From Begonia masoniana (taxonomy: Eukaryota > Streptophyta > Magnoliopsida > Cucurbitales > Begoniaceae): 64,000 nucleotides of DNA. The stretch lies in contig CM039506.1 in NCBI GenBank assembly GCA_022432975.1, forward strand, positions 16,070,121 through 16,134,120. The letters are read 5' to 3'. The translations under genes and the position numbers were made by a program. The notes beneath the pieces were generated by a model that was given only the letters and a program-made list of their open reading frames with translations, made no database searches and was not told the origin of the DNA. Shown here in pieces: positions 47,801-58,450 of this stretch (position 1 is its first letter; the number at the start of each line of letters is the position of its first letter).

Positions 47801-48530
47801 AGCTTGAGTCGAATACCGAAAGGAGTAAAGATGAAACAGTGGCGGCTATAGTGCATTTATCACTAAATCTCTTCCCTTTAATAGGTTATCCACTTTTAAA
47901 TTTCAAGTTACCCTTATACCCTTGCCTAGTCACTCAATAACCCTACATTTACTATCACCATTTAAAGTGTGTCATTAATTTTAAAAAGAAATAAGACTTA
48001 GTTCTCAAGAACCGGGTGTTACAATATCTCACGGAATTCGAGATACTAAGAATAAGAGGAGGATGGAACGAACTAGATGAGCAAGTGATTGTGAGGTTTG
48101 TTAGGGGATTAAACTGAAACATTAGCATCGTTGTCGAACTACATCCTCTCAACTCATTAGATTCCGTTATCCAAACGGCCATAGGTCGAAAGACAATTAA
48201 AGAGAGGATTAAGGACAACCTCCAATAGGTTCCCTTCCAAAACCACATAACCTTTCAAGAAAACCTTCAAGGCTGAATAGAAGAAATCATTCACCAAGAG
48301 CTGGCCGACTAAGGAGTCATATAGCAGGCCTGATAGCGGATACTAATCAAAATAGGGCAAAAGACATTGCATGTTTCAAATGCCAAGGTGTCGGACACAT
48401 GTTAGCTCAATGCCCTAACCGACGTGTTATGGTAATCAGAGAAGAAAGTGTGTTTTCAATTTCAGTTTTAAACTGTAGCAGTCTTCCCTGTAAATGTAAT
48501 GACGACCTAATATTCTGTTGACTATCAGGG
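44870..48530 (+). pseudogene. Gypsy gag pseudogene split by a solo LTR
   Basis: The N-terminal part starts near 44870 (MKNRSRLTREPTLDRGQ). After a decayed stretch (45150-45640) the capsid signals appear in shifting frames: SSHYRQELFRR near 45810, then GQTVVEYLTEFEILRIR, which reads through only if the solo LTR (45882-48023) is removed. VIVRFVRGLN follows near 48090, and a CCHC knuckle CFKCQGVGHMLAQC lies near 48380-48420. This is an old gag with many stops, and pol is absent. The family differs from the minus-strand gags at 6 and 38 kb. Confidence 0.75.
45882..48023 (-). mobile_element. Family-A solo LTR inserted in gag
   Basis: The LTR runs TGTAACGCCCCG to CCGGGTGTTACA on the plus strand. 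Flanks are GTATC (45877-45881) and ATATC (48024-48028), one mismatch. The block between CTTAC|CTGG (47486/47487) and CTCAC|CTAG (47535/47536) is 49 nt. It also has ATGCATCA near 47400, two ~95-bp blocks (47150-47330), GCATTAGGCTAATAGATGA complement near 47015, and decayed CATCCACCGGTGACGTCAGCC repeats at 46255-46440. Confidence 0.9.
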
Positions 48531-49203
48531 CTCAACCAATATAAATAGAGTGTGAAGGGAAAGTGTTCGTCGCAACGGAAGTTTGAATCAAAAATAACTT
48601 TTCCAATTATCCGAGTATGAGAAAATTAAACAACTAACAATAAAATCACACCTACAATGCAAGACAATTTTTAACATGGAAAACCTCTTAAGACGAGAGT
48701 AAAACCACGAGACCCGTAAAGGCCATTTAACAATCCACTATGATCAATATGAATACAATCAAAGGTTCTCTTTAGATCATAAAACTAGAGACATACAACA
48801 CTTTCATCAAGATCGAACACAAAATCTTGGTAAACAACAAGCCATAAGAAAAGATCAAACAAAAGGAAGTTAACAAATGGGTACCCAAATCAATGCAGTC
48901 TCATTTTCCCTTCGTCAGGCAAACTTAGAAGTCTTAAAAACTGATATCCACCATTCAAAATGGAGCCTAAATGTCACGAAGAATCTGTCAAAGTTTCCAG
49001 TCGATCTTATTTCAAGAGCTTATCACAGAAAAAGCTGTCTTCTAAGAACGTATTAACCTTGAGGGAAGATCTTGTTCAAAAAATTTACCATGTCGATCAT
49101 CATTATGCTATCAGAGCATAAGGGTTAATGATTAAAGTCAAATGAAGAACAAAATTTTGATTTCAAAATAATAAGCACTGTAGATGAAAATAGTATGAGC
49201 AGA
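48531..49203. other. Possible Ty1/copia-like LTR remnant
   Basis: The sequence has TATAAATAG near 48541 and a PBS-like GCTATCAGAGC near 49108. It has no long reading frame. A degenerate LTR-to-PBS segment would fit, but I could not match ends or a target duplication. Confidence 0.25.
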
Positions 49204-49208
49204 GTTCA

Positions 49209-51704
49209 TGTAACGCCCCGAATTTTATAAACCCAGTTCGTTACCCATAACACAGTACATGACTAAGAAATTCTGGTAAATTTTTTAAAACTTCGCTCAA
49301 CAGTCAAAATTTGACATTTATTTAAAGCATCAAGACTTGCAGCGGAAAAGAAAATCTTTTACGTAAAACAGGATTAAACAAAGCTATAAAATAACACTTA
49401 ATTAACAGTAAATATAATAGGAACAATCTGCAATAGAAACGGGGGCGTAAGGCATTGAATATTTAAAAGTCTTAAAATTTGAACACTTCTTCCGCTAAAC
49501 AGTGTCAGCGGAACGACATGTCAACTACCCACATCCACCGCTCAAGAAACAAAAGACATCTACCTCCAAATAGTGACAGTCGAACGACACGTCGACTACC
49601 CACATCCACCGCTCACGTCCACCGATCAAATCCTTCGAACGACAGTAACCCTCAGCATCCACCCATAGACAACATCCACCGGTAGGTTACATCCACCGAT
49701 AGGCTACATCCACCGATAGACAACATCTACCGGTAGGCTACATCTACCGATAGGCTACATCCATCGATAGACAACATCCACCGATGAACAGTAACACTCA
49801 ACATCCACCGATAGACTACATCCACCGGTGAACTGTAACACTCAGCATCCACCGATAGACAACATCCACCGGTGAATAGTAACACTCAACATCCACCGAT
49901 AGACAACATCTACCGGTGAACAGTAACACTCAACATCCACCGATAGACAACATCCACCGGTGAACAGTAACACTCAACATCCACCGATAGACAGCGTCCA
50001 CCGATAGAAAATAACACTCAAAACAAAGAACAACTCTGACTGCTAAAAGAACTTGTAAATTCACTGTAATCATTCAAATTAGCTCAAATCCACAGATTTG
50101 CTCCAAAATTCAGTAAAAGACCTAATTATAATCATCAAGTATCCTTTCCAGAAAAATCCCAAAAAAAAAGGAACATAACCGAAATACTAAGGCTATCACT
50201 GTCTTTAAAATTCTCAGCAAGAGTAAACTGGACATTAGTTCACAACTTTCTAAAAATTCAGCAAAGTAACTACATCTAAAACCAAATCATGTTTTCATAA
50301 TCAGAACAAGAAAACCACAGAGGTGTTAAAAACATTAAAACTACTGCTGTTATTAAAATCCTCAGCACACTTCAACAAAACACTTAACCACTGAGACTTC
50401 ACATACTGACATTTGTTAAACCGCTTCATCAGTGCACCAAACCGCGGCATAGAAGTGCTCCTCCAACCAGCCTAGTCCTCAACATGCTTAGAGAACACAC
50501 CTGCAGAAACTTCTTCACCTACATCACAAAACACATTTATTAGCCTAATGCTAAATAAGTAGAGCAATAATGAAATGTTAAGCTGAAACATAAATCCTAG
50601 TCATACCGTTTCTACTTTCACATCTCAGTTGCATTTACATTCTTTCTCTGATCTGATCCCTCGGTTCTATTGGGAGTGAGATCAATTTTTTCAAAGTTAT
50701 ACATTCTCGATCCTATAGTCCACTTGGGAAGCGGATCAATTTCCCAAAGTTATACATTCTCGATCCTATATTCCACTTGGGAAGCGGATCAATTTTCTAA
50801 AGTTATACATTCTCGATCCTATATTCCACTTGGGAAACGGATCAATTTCTCAAAGTTATACATCCTCTTCATCGATTAAGGGGCGAATGAGTTCCCTTAG
50901 TAGTTGATCTGATCCTATATTCCACTTGGGAAGCGAATCAATTTTCTCAAAGTTATACATCCTCTTCATCGATTAAGGGGTGGATGAGTTCCCTTAATAG
51001 TTGTTCTGTTACAATCTGTTCATGCCTTACCGTGTCCTTACATGTAAATTCATTTTCGTATTCTTTCCAAAAACATGATGCATGACATACAAAAAACATT
51101 CAAACATGCATAACTAGGCCCGAAGGCACACACATACTCTACTTACCTGGCTTCCTGGAAATGCTAGGTTGTAAGCTACCTCAGAAGTTTGTTCACCTAA
51201 AGCCATAAACAGAACATTAATCCAATCTTCACTAAACTTAATCTTAAATCAACCAGAAATCTAAAGAACTAGTTTGGAACTCTGATAATCGTGGATTCCC
51301 GATTTTTCACCAAAACTCAAATCTAATCTCATTCACGGCATTCCCAGCACACACACATTGTACACCCTCCGTTATCTCGCCACTAAAACACAAGGTAAAC
51401 GAAGGAAACTCACCTAGGCTGGAGAAATCGCTGGAGAAATAGGAGGGAGAATCTCCTAGAGCACTCTGCTGAGCTGAGAACCGAAACGGAAGTGGAAAAC
51501 AGTGGCGGCTAAACCCTCCCCTCATTTATAATATATATTTCACAAATTTCACATATACTCTTGACAATCCAAACTATAACCTAAACACTGCTTCTCACAT
51601 TTCCCTTCATTAACATACTCAACCTATTAGTCATATCCCCCTTAATTCCAAAAAAACGTACACCACTAACGTCAATTCAAGTCAATAATTTGTCGGGTGC
51701 TACA
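49209..51704 (-). mobile_element. Family-A solo LTR, 2.5 kb, perfect target duplication
   Basis: The LTR runs TGTAACGCCCCG to GTCGGGTGCTACA. GTTCA flanks both sides (49204-49208 and 51705-51709). The block between CTTAC|CTGG (51146/51147) and TTCAC|CTAA (51196/51197) is 50 nt. ATGCATGACAT lies near 51075. A 57-bp unit (ATACATTCTCGATCCTATA...) repeats about three times at 50700-50860, and a short array of CATCCACCGATAGACAACAT units fills 49630-50010. Confidence 0.93.
49630..50010. repeat. CATCCACCGATAG/CCGGTGAACAG tandem array
   Basis: Many short units (20-45 bp) alternate CATCCACCGATAGACAA and CATCCACCGGTGAACAGTAA. This is the counterpart, in this LTR, of the ATCGGTAGATG arrays in the other family-A LTRs. 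Confidence 0.85.
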
Positions 51705-51709
51705 GTTCA

Positions 51710-52280
51710 TGAGAGTTTAATGAGTAGATAACTATTATTAGATTTATCCCAAGATTATCGACTAGATAAATTTCAAACATTATCACATGATACTGCCTCA
51801 ATGCATCACATGATAATTTTATTGTTAAGCTTTTTTAAGATTATCTTAAAAACCTTGGCTGGTTTTGTTATAATGATTTAAGTCATTATAAACATGTTTG
51901 TTATTAAACTTAATCAAATTGATTATAAAATGCAGAAAGGTAGTGGGTAGATTTTATTTGGTCCGCAGCTTGAGGTACAATGTGCTGTATTTTTTTTTAC
52001 CTCCTATCCGATAAATTTGAAAAGATCTTTACGCCGAAATTCAGGGAAGTGATGAAAGATCAAAATTTTTAGATCTTTGTCCACCTATCACATGCTCATG
52101 GCTTTTGATGAAAGTTCTGATTCGCCCTCTGGAAACTCCTTACCAACGACATGTCATCCTGTATTATGTAATTGCAGGTCAATCTAAAGGTTTCGGATGA
52201 TTTGTCAATTCTAATAACTTAATTTCTTAATGTGCTTAGATTGTTGGTAAAAAATCTATAATATATAAAATCAAATCAAT
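51710..52280. other. Unassigned AT-rich sequence
   Basis: No reading frame above background and no recognised motif. It borders a solo LTR on the left and a tandem duplication on the right. Confidence 0.4.
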
Positions 52281-52961
52281 TGGGTGAATACAACCTTAAT
52301 TGTTAAGACAAAAAATTATGTTGACAAAGTAGAGTTAATTGTGATCATACCGTCGAATTGAATTCATTGAGGTAGCGCTCCAATGCTTTATACCCAAGGA
52401 GGATTTTGCCTCCACAGCCAGTGGCATTCACTGAACCAACTTACTCCTCACCAACCACAACAGCATCCACCCTGTCGCTCCCAGTTTTAACATCCAAAAT
52501 CTTGATATTTGAAAAGGATAAGAATCTTATGGGTAAAAATTACAACCAAATTTGTCGGAATAAATCAAGGATGAGGAGTGTATATTATTAACACATGGAT
52601 CTTATCTGTAAAGAGTGATTTAAACTATAAAATCAATCAATTGGGTGAATACAACTTTAATTGTTAAGACAAAAAATTATGTTGACAAAGTAGAGTTAAT
52701 TGTGATCATACCGTCGAATTGAATTCATTGAGGTAGCGCTCCAATGCTTTATACCCAAGGAGGATTTTTGCCTCCACAGCCAGTGGCATTCACTGAACCA
52801 ACTTACTCCTCACCAACCACAACAGCAATCCACCCTGTCGCTCCCAGTTTTAACATCCAAAATCTGATATTTGAAAAGGATAAGAATCTTATGGGTAAAA
52901 ATTACAACCAAATTTGTCGGAATAAATCAAGGATGAGGAGTGTATATTATTAACACTAAGA
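52281..52961. repeat. 361-bp tandem duplication with a coding-like segment
   Basis: Two copies (52281-52600 and 52642-52961) differ by only a few single-base indels. Each holds a Pro/Thr/Ser-rich open segment on the plus strand (LPPQPVAFTEPTYSSPTTT, then FEKDKNLMGKNYNQ). A 1-base indel changes the frame between copies. I do not recognise the protein. The high identity shows the duplication is recent. Confidence 0.8.
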
Positions 52962-53561
52962 TTGATGCGTCAATTTTTGTATCATATATAAAATTAAAAA
53001 TGAATTTATAGCTTCACTGATAATGAGGATGATTATTATTTTTCATCTAGCTTGAGGAAGAGTATTAGAATTAAGTTGTTCCTAAGTATGAGGAGATTGT
53101 GCATCAGCTCATGGATCAGCATATAAATCTGTCAGCTATTATTTACAAAAATTTATACGGATGGATCTACTTCAAATAATTTCGAAAGGATAATAAATAA
53201 ATGTGAGCTGAAAGTTTCATGATTACTTTATCCCACGCAAATCGTTCTATTTCATGCATTTCCTAATCCCCTGTGGGCAGTTCCGTAGGCAAATAGAGAT
53301 GATTTTAGACAAACGGGTAAGCAAGAAGCTAAGGTGAATCCTTTAATTGAATTAAAAGGGGACCTTTCCTTTAAATGTGGAAAGGGTGAAATGGATAACT
53401 CTAATCAATTCAGTCACAGACTAGTAAAGGTAAAGAGAGATGAAATACCTAAAAGTACTCATAAGGTATTGTGTAAGCTAGCCAGGAGAGCCTAACAGAA
53501 TTTGTTATTCTTTTTTTCCTCCTGAGCCAAAGGATCCAGACAAGATAATTTGGTTGATAGG
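52962..53561. other. Unassigned sequence, no gene supported
   Basis: About 600 bases contain a hydrophilic stretch (KGDLSFKCGKGEMDN) readable near 53350-53400, but it has no flanking support. Confidence 0.35.
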
Positions 53562-54485
53562 AAGTCTGTAAAATTCGCCAAATTTTAGTGAATGAAAATT
53601 TCTGAATAAATTTTTCGCGCAATATAAGTGGATTAAAATTATGAGGGTAGAACATTCGATATTGTCGAGCAAAGTTATTCGAGAGTTTTAATTTGGAAAC
53701 CAAAAATCTATTAAATGAGATAATAGGATTGAAATAAAATTTAAAAGAATTAAAATAAAATTGAAATACATTAAATTAAATAAAATTTAAGAAAAGAAGA
53801 AAATAAGGTTAAGAAACCTTAACCTTACTTTTTGTTAGGCAGAAACAGAACAGGAGAGAAGAGAGAGAGCCGTCGCGAGGGAGAAAAATCGTCGACGTCG
53901 GAACGACCTTCGATCGGCGCAGTTTTGGTATCAAACTCTTCATCTCGAAGAGTAGATCAACGTTTACGAAAGGAGTTTTTGAAGGTAAGCTGTTTTCTCC
54001 CGATTTTCGCCCGAGAAAGTTTGGGATTTTTAGGTTTTCTTAGATCTGAAATTTGGGAACCGATTATTGGTGTCTTTAGCAGGATTCAATCGGAAAGGGG
54101 ATAAGAAACGTGTTAGAAACGAGTTCGGCAAAAAATAGGTAAGAAAAATGTGTTTTTCACGATCCCGAGAGGTCGTCGACATGTTGTCGGCATTTGGCTG
54201 TCGACGGCCGAGTAAACTCGGCGGTGGGCTGAGTTAACTCAGGCATTGGGCCGAGTTGACTCGGGCCCAAGGTCCGAGTTGGGCCTGGACTAGGTCAAGC
54301 CGAGCCGACCCGGGTTTGGGCCTTGACCAGCCCGAGTCATTTCGGGTCCGACCCGAGATCAGCTGGGTTGGGTTCGAACCGGCCCGGCCTCACCCTAACC
54401 GGCCTGGCCCGGCCTGACCCGAACCGGCCAGAACCGGTCCGACCCTAACCGGCCTGAACCTGTCCGACCCTAACCGATCAAACCT

Positions 54486-54571
54486 TTGACCATTGACCAG
54501 TCAAAGTCAACGGTTCACTGTTGACCGTTGACCGTTGACTTTTTGTCCTTGACTTTTGACCAGAAAGTCAA
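54486..54571 (+). promoter_or_regulatory. Dense W-box (TTGAC) cluster in an LTR
   Basis: There are seven TTGAC cores on the plus strand (starts 54486, 54493, 54521, 54528, 54535, 54549, 54556) and three on the minus strand (GTCAA at 54500, 54506, 54567). Three are spaced exactly 7 bp apart. TTGAC(C/T) is the established WRKY-binding core, so this could make the LTR stress-responsive. Binding and activity are inference. Confidence 0.7.
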
Positions 54572-54904
54572 CTCGAGCAGTTTGGGCCCGTTTTAGCCCT
54601 GGCTCCCCGTTTGTATCGTTTATAACCCAACGGGTTTCTTTTCTTGTGTTGACTCCCAGATTCGGAGGATTTTGTAGACCTCGAGACAATCCCCGAAGAG
54701 ACACAGACAACTGAAGTTAGGAGGACTCGCCTCGGTGGTATGGGTTATTATATTTTCTGCGATATACCTACATAACATGTATATATGTCTCCTGATATTG
54801 ATCATCATGCTATGCTGTTGTGTTTTATTGTGAATTGGTTTCTGATGCATTGCATAGTATTTTGTATTGCCATTTGGAGTTGATTCTAGAGGTAATCGTT
54901 TGGC

Positions 54905-55067
54905 ACTCTTAGCGGGGCCCCGCTAAGAGTATCATGGGATTTTGCCCAGATGCACCCATATTTGAGGGTTGCCGTGGTACTCCCCACACTTGGCCCCGCT
55001 AAGAGTATCATGGGATTTTGCCCAGATGCACCCATATTTGAGGGTTGCCGTGGTACTCCCCACACTT
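54905..55067. repeat. 26-bp perfect palindrome and 76-bp tandem duplication
   Basis: 54905-54930 is a perfect 26-bp palindrome centred on GGGG/CCCC, with arms starting ACTCTTAGC. Its right half is the start of a 76-bp unit that repeats once from 54994 (CCCCGCTAAGAGTATC...). Only the first unit has the palindrome's left arm. Confidence 0.9.
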
Positions 55068-57006
55068 GTTTGGATAGGGTTCCGGGATGAGAGGTTGTTT
55101 ATTCCCTCCGGGTTGAATTCCCTCTTGTTAAACTCCTTGCATGTGGAGATGTGGGCTCGGAGCTTTGGCTAGCCCTGGATTCTGAGCTATGCTGGCCCTG
55201 TTATCTGATTTGATCAGTGTATGTTCGTTGTTACTCCTGGTATGATAAGTCTCTTGTGCGGTGTTCCCGAGGGCTCAAGGTAGAGTGATCGTTAATTCCC
55301 TCCTGGTGAGCTATCGTGTGATCTACGAGGCCCAGGGTATGCCGACCGATCGAGAGTGATTGTTGATTTCCTTCTGGTGACCTACTGTGTGATCCACGAA
55401 GCCCAGGGTATGCCGACCGTGATTCCCTTGGTGGTTGACCATATTTATTCTCCTTGTGAGGTTTTGTCTAATGTTATTGCTGCCTTTTTATGTGGTGTGT
55501 TTCGGAGGATCCTGGTGTGGTCTCTTTTTTTATGGTGTACTTGATTATGTTGTACGGTATGGATAGTGAGGGCGTAGTTTGTATCCACTTTACTTGAAAA
55601 GTTAGCCCGATCGATCTATCTAAAAATGAGAAGAGATTTAATAATATATGATTGGTTTTGAGAGTTGATACTCATTAATTGATATTATAACTGACATGCA
55701 TTATAACATGAGTGGTAGGTATAACATCTCATACTGAGTTTGTCACTCACCCCAACGACTCTCCCTCCACAGGTAAAGGAAGAAGGAAGCAGAAGTGAGT
55801 TGGATCGGCACCAATCGATTAGGAGTCGTATTTATTTCTACTTTTCGGCATTTCGTGAAATGTATGAACATATTCTGGATATTGCTACATATTGGGATCT
55901 GTACTATTTTTATTTTTCCAGTATTTCTATTATTGCTCGTTTTCTCATATTTGTTACATCGAGGAGTCTTGGATCATTGCAAAAACTTCTGCACTCAGCC
56001 TTAGGCTAAACGGTAGACCTCCTCGAGATTGATCGTTTAGCCTGGCGTTTCTGTCCGGCCCTCTCTCGGGTCGTGACAAAGTCATTTCTTTTTTTTTTTT
56101 CCCATAGCATAGATTATAGATAAAGGAGCCATAGGAGATAATAGTTTACTCAGTCTAAAATAGGGATAAAAAAATGGAGCTTAGCCGTATGGATCTCTTG
56201 CCTATATTAGATTACTGTAATTCTAGTCAGCAACAAAAAGAGTCATTTTAATACCTCATACATTGCTTCAGTTAGAATGGTTTCGAGTAAAGCTCTCAAA
56301 CCCCTAGCCAATATTCTTGGCCATTGCCTTTTTGGCTATGAACCTTAGCGCTTTCTCTGTCAAATGTAGTTTCACCTGCCCAAGTAAATAATTTCCAAAA
56401 ATTATAATTGTCAAGAAAACTGTTATTCAACCATACCGTCTGGTGAAAGTAGACGATAAAGATTAAATGCATAGGCAAAATGCTTACTTTGTTCATGCTA
56501 AACAATTTTTTATACTACTTACAAAGAGCATTCTTAAGTTCAATGAGGACCTCCAAGACAAATATTTGCAAGCAAAACCGATAAAAAAAGAATATCAAAG
56601 AATTTAGCACCTCGTTTGCAATAGATAGGAGTCTAACTTTTTGTTTAAATGACTTGTTCTATCCTATGTTGGGTTGAAAATTCAACGTCAAATCCAAAAC
56701 AAACAATTACCCTCGCGTGAACATCTAAAAATTATAGAGCAGATTCTTTCTCAAAAAAGAAATTGAGGCCCAGGTCTAGTTTATGTCAATACTGATCAGC
56801 TACTCAGTGAGGCGGTCAACATGCTATGAGAAGGGTCTTTTCTCTTGATTGGAGGATAGCGATCTTAATTTACCCTGTTATGTGTTCACCCCTTCGGGTA
56901 AGAATTCAAGCGTTCACTCTTAACATCACTCTTTAAGGACTTTGATTGTAACTTGAGAATTACTTTTTAATGACATTCATGAATAGTATTCTCCTAATAG
57001 ATTTTA

Positions 57007-58450
57007 GAGAAAAGTTCAATTTAGACCCCAACGTATGGGGTCAGTGGCCATTTAGTACCTAACGTTTTTTTTGTACCCAATCAAACCCTAGCGTATAAAA
57101 CGTTTGCAATTCAAACCCTACCGTCAATTTTTCAGTTAAATTTAACAGATTCTTTTCAAAATTCCTAAACTACTCTCTCTCTCTCTCTCTCTCCCCCCGT
57201 AAAACTCCAGAAGACCCCCCCCCCCCCCTCTTTAATTGTTTTTCTCTCTTAACTCATTTTCTCCTCCCTCCCTCTCTACGTGCTCTCTCTCTAGGCGACG
57301 ACGAACGCAGCCGACGCCAACGACGAAAGCCCTTTTCCTCTCTTTTTTTTCCAATTCCTTTGATTAAGGTAACAACTAAAACGACCCAATTGAAAAAAAC
57401 CAACTTGAAGAACTCCGATATAAACGATTCAAACAGAGATAATGTCACGGAGATAATGTCTTCAGATTTTTTCCAAACCTCTTTAGTTTTCTCCTGGATG
57501 TCGATGAGCTTTCCCTCCCAAGTACTCAAATGGCGTCTCATAAACTGGTCGATTTTAGGAAGAACAAGGTCTCTGATCATCGGAGGCCTGACCAGAGAAA
57601 GCAGAGCACCTCGCATTTTCTTGTGTTCTACACCGTGGACGGCGGCGATGTTGCAGCGGCCCAAAATTCAGGATCACAAAATTTAGGATCAAAAATCATA
57701 TTTTCACGGAGATAATGTCTTCAGATTTTCTCCAAACCTCTTTAGTTTTCTCCTGGATGTCGATGAGCTTTCCCTCCCAAGTACTCAAATGGCGTCTCAT
57801 AAACTGGTCGATTTTAGGCAAACCTCTTTAGTGTTTCTCCTGGATGTCGATGAGCTTGTCCCTCCCAAGTACTCAAATGGCGTCTCATAAACTGGTCGAT
57901 TTTAGGAAGAACAAGTCTCTGATCAATCGTAAGGGTTGACCAGAGAAATCAGAGCACCTCGCATTTTCTTGTGTTCTGCGCCCGTGGACAGCGGCGATGT
58001 TGCAGCGGCCCAAATATCGAGCATGGATTCAGGGTAATCCGAGGATGAGGCCCTTTGATTCGTTCATTAGAATGAACCTGTTCTATTCAGCTCTGGATCC
58101 ATCGAAATGATCGCCGGACTGGTTTAGGGAAAAGTTCATTGTCGCCTGGAGAGAGAGCACGCAAAGAGAGAGGGAGGAGAAAATGAGTTAAGAGAGAAAA
58201 AAAAAATTAAAGAGGGGAGGGATGGGAGGGATGGGAGGGAGGGGAGGGGGGTCTTCTGGAGTTTTACGCAGAGAGAGAGGGGGGTAGTTTAGGAATTTTG
58301 AAAAGAATCTGCTAAATTTAACTGAAAAATTGACGGTAGGGTTTGAATTGCAAACGTTTCATACGCTAGGGTTTGATTGGGTACAAAAAAAACGTTAGGT
58401 ACCAAATAGCCACTGACTCCATACGTTGGGGTCTAAATTGAACTTTTTCT
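57007..58450. mobile_element. Pack-MULE with ~300-bp terminal inverted repeats
   Basis: The left arm (57007-57305) and right arm (about 58130-58450) are inverted copies, both opening near AAAAGTTCAATTTAGACCCC and including CT-repeat and poly-C stretches. A 9-bp direct repeat TAGATTTTA lies at 56998-57006 and 58451-58459. Long arms and a 9-bp duplication fit a Mutator-like element. The interior carries cytochrome P450 gene pieces and no transposase, the definition of a Pack-MULE. It is inserted in an intron of the CLPX relic. Confidence 0.88.
57440..58105 (-). pseudogene. CYP85A: CYP85A (brassinosteroid-6-oxidase) fragments captured by the Pack-MULE
   Basis: On the minus strand the innermost piece reads RFILMNESKGLILG (58100-58050), a damaged SMLDI..., EHKKMRGAL and the LPKIDQFMRRHL region. 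The longest single frame (57664 down) has CNIAAVHG, EHKKMRGALLSLV, IRDLVLPKIDQFMRRHLSTW and IDIQEKTKEVW. This wording matches the N-terminal half of CYP85A, an ER-bound P450 of brassinosteroid synthesis. The WEGKLIDIQEKTK segment occurs three times (about 57475-57560, 57735-57818, 57820-57900), so the cargo is partly tandemly duplicated and rearranged. No haem-binding region is present, so it is non-functional as an enzyme. Confidence 0.75.

Larger units (their letters stand above)
53567..56078 (+). mobile_element. Solo LTR, 2.5 kb, perfect target duplication
   Basis: The LTR runs TGTAAAATTCGCC to GGGTCGTGACA. AAGTC lies immediately before (53562-53566) and after (56079-56083). It contains a purine-rich leader (53826-53990) ending in a donor-like GAAG|GTAAGC, a W-box cluster (54486-54571), a GACCGGCC-rich repeat stretch (54300-54490), a duplicated 76-bp unit and a palindrome (54905-55067), another ~80-bp duplication (55287-55420), and an acceptor-like CCACAG|GTAAAG near 55772. 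It shares a GGGTCGTGACA end with the family-E LTR, but I found little similarity inside. Confidence 0.92.

Noticed and set aside
57217..57229. Poly-C run and CT repeats as a regulatory GAGA-type site
   Set aside because: The same tracts occur in the mirror arm of the Pack-MULE and are part of its terminal inverted repeat.
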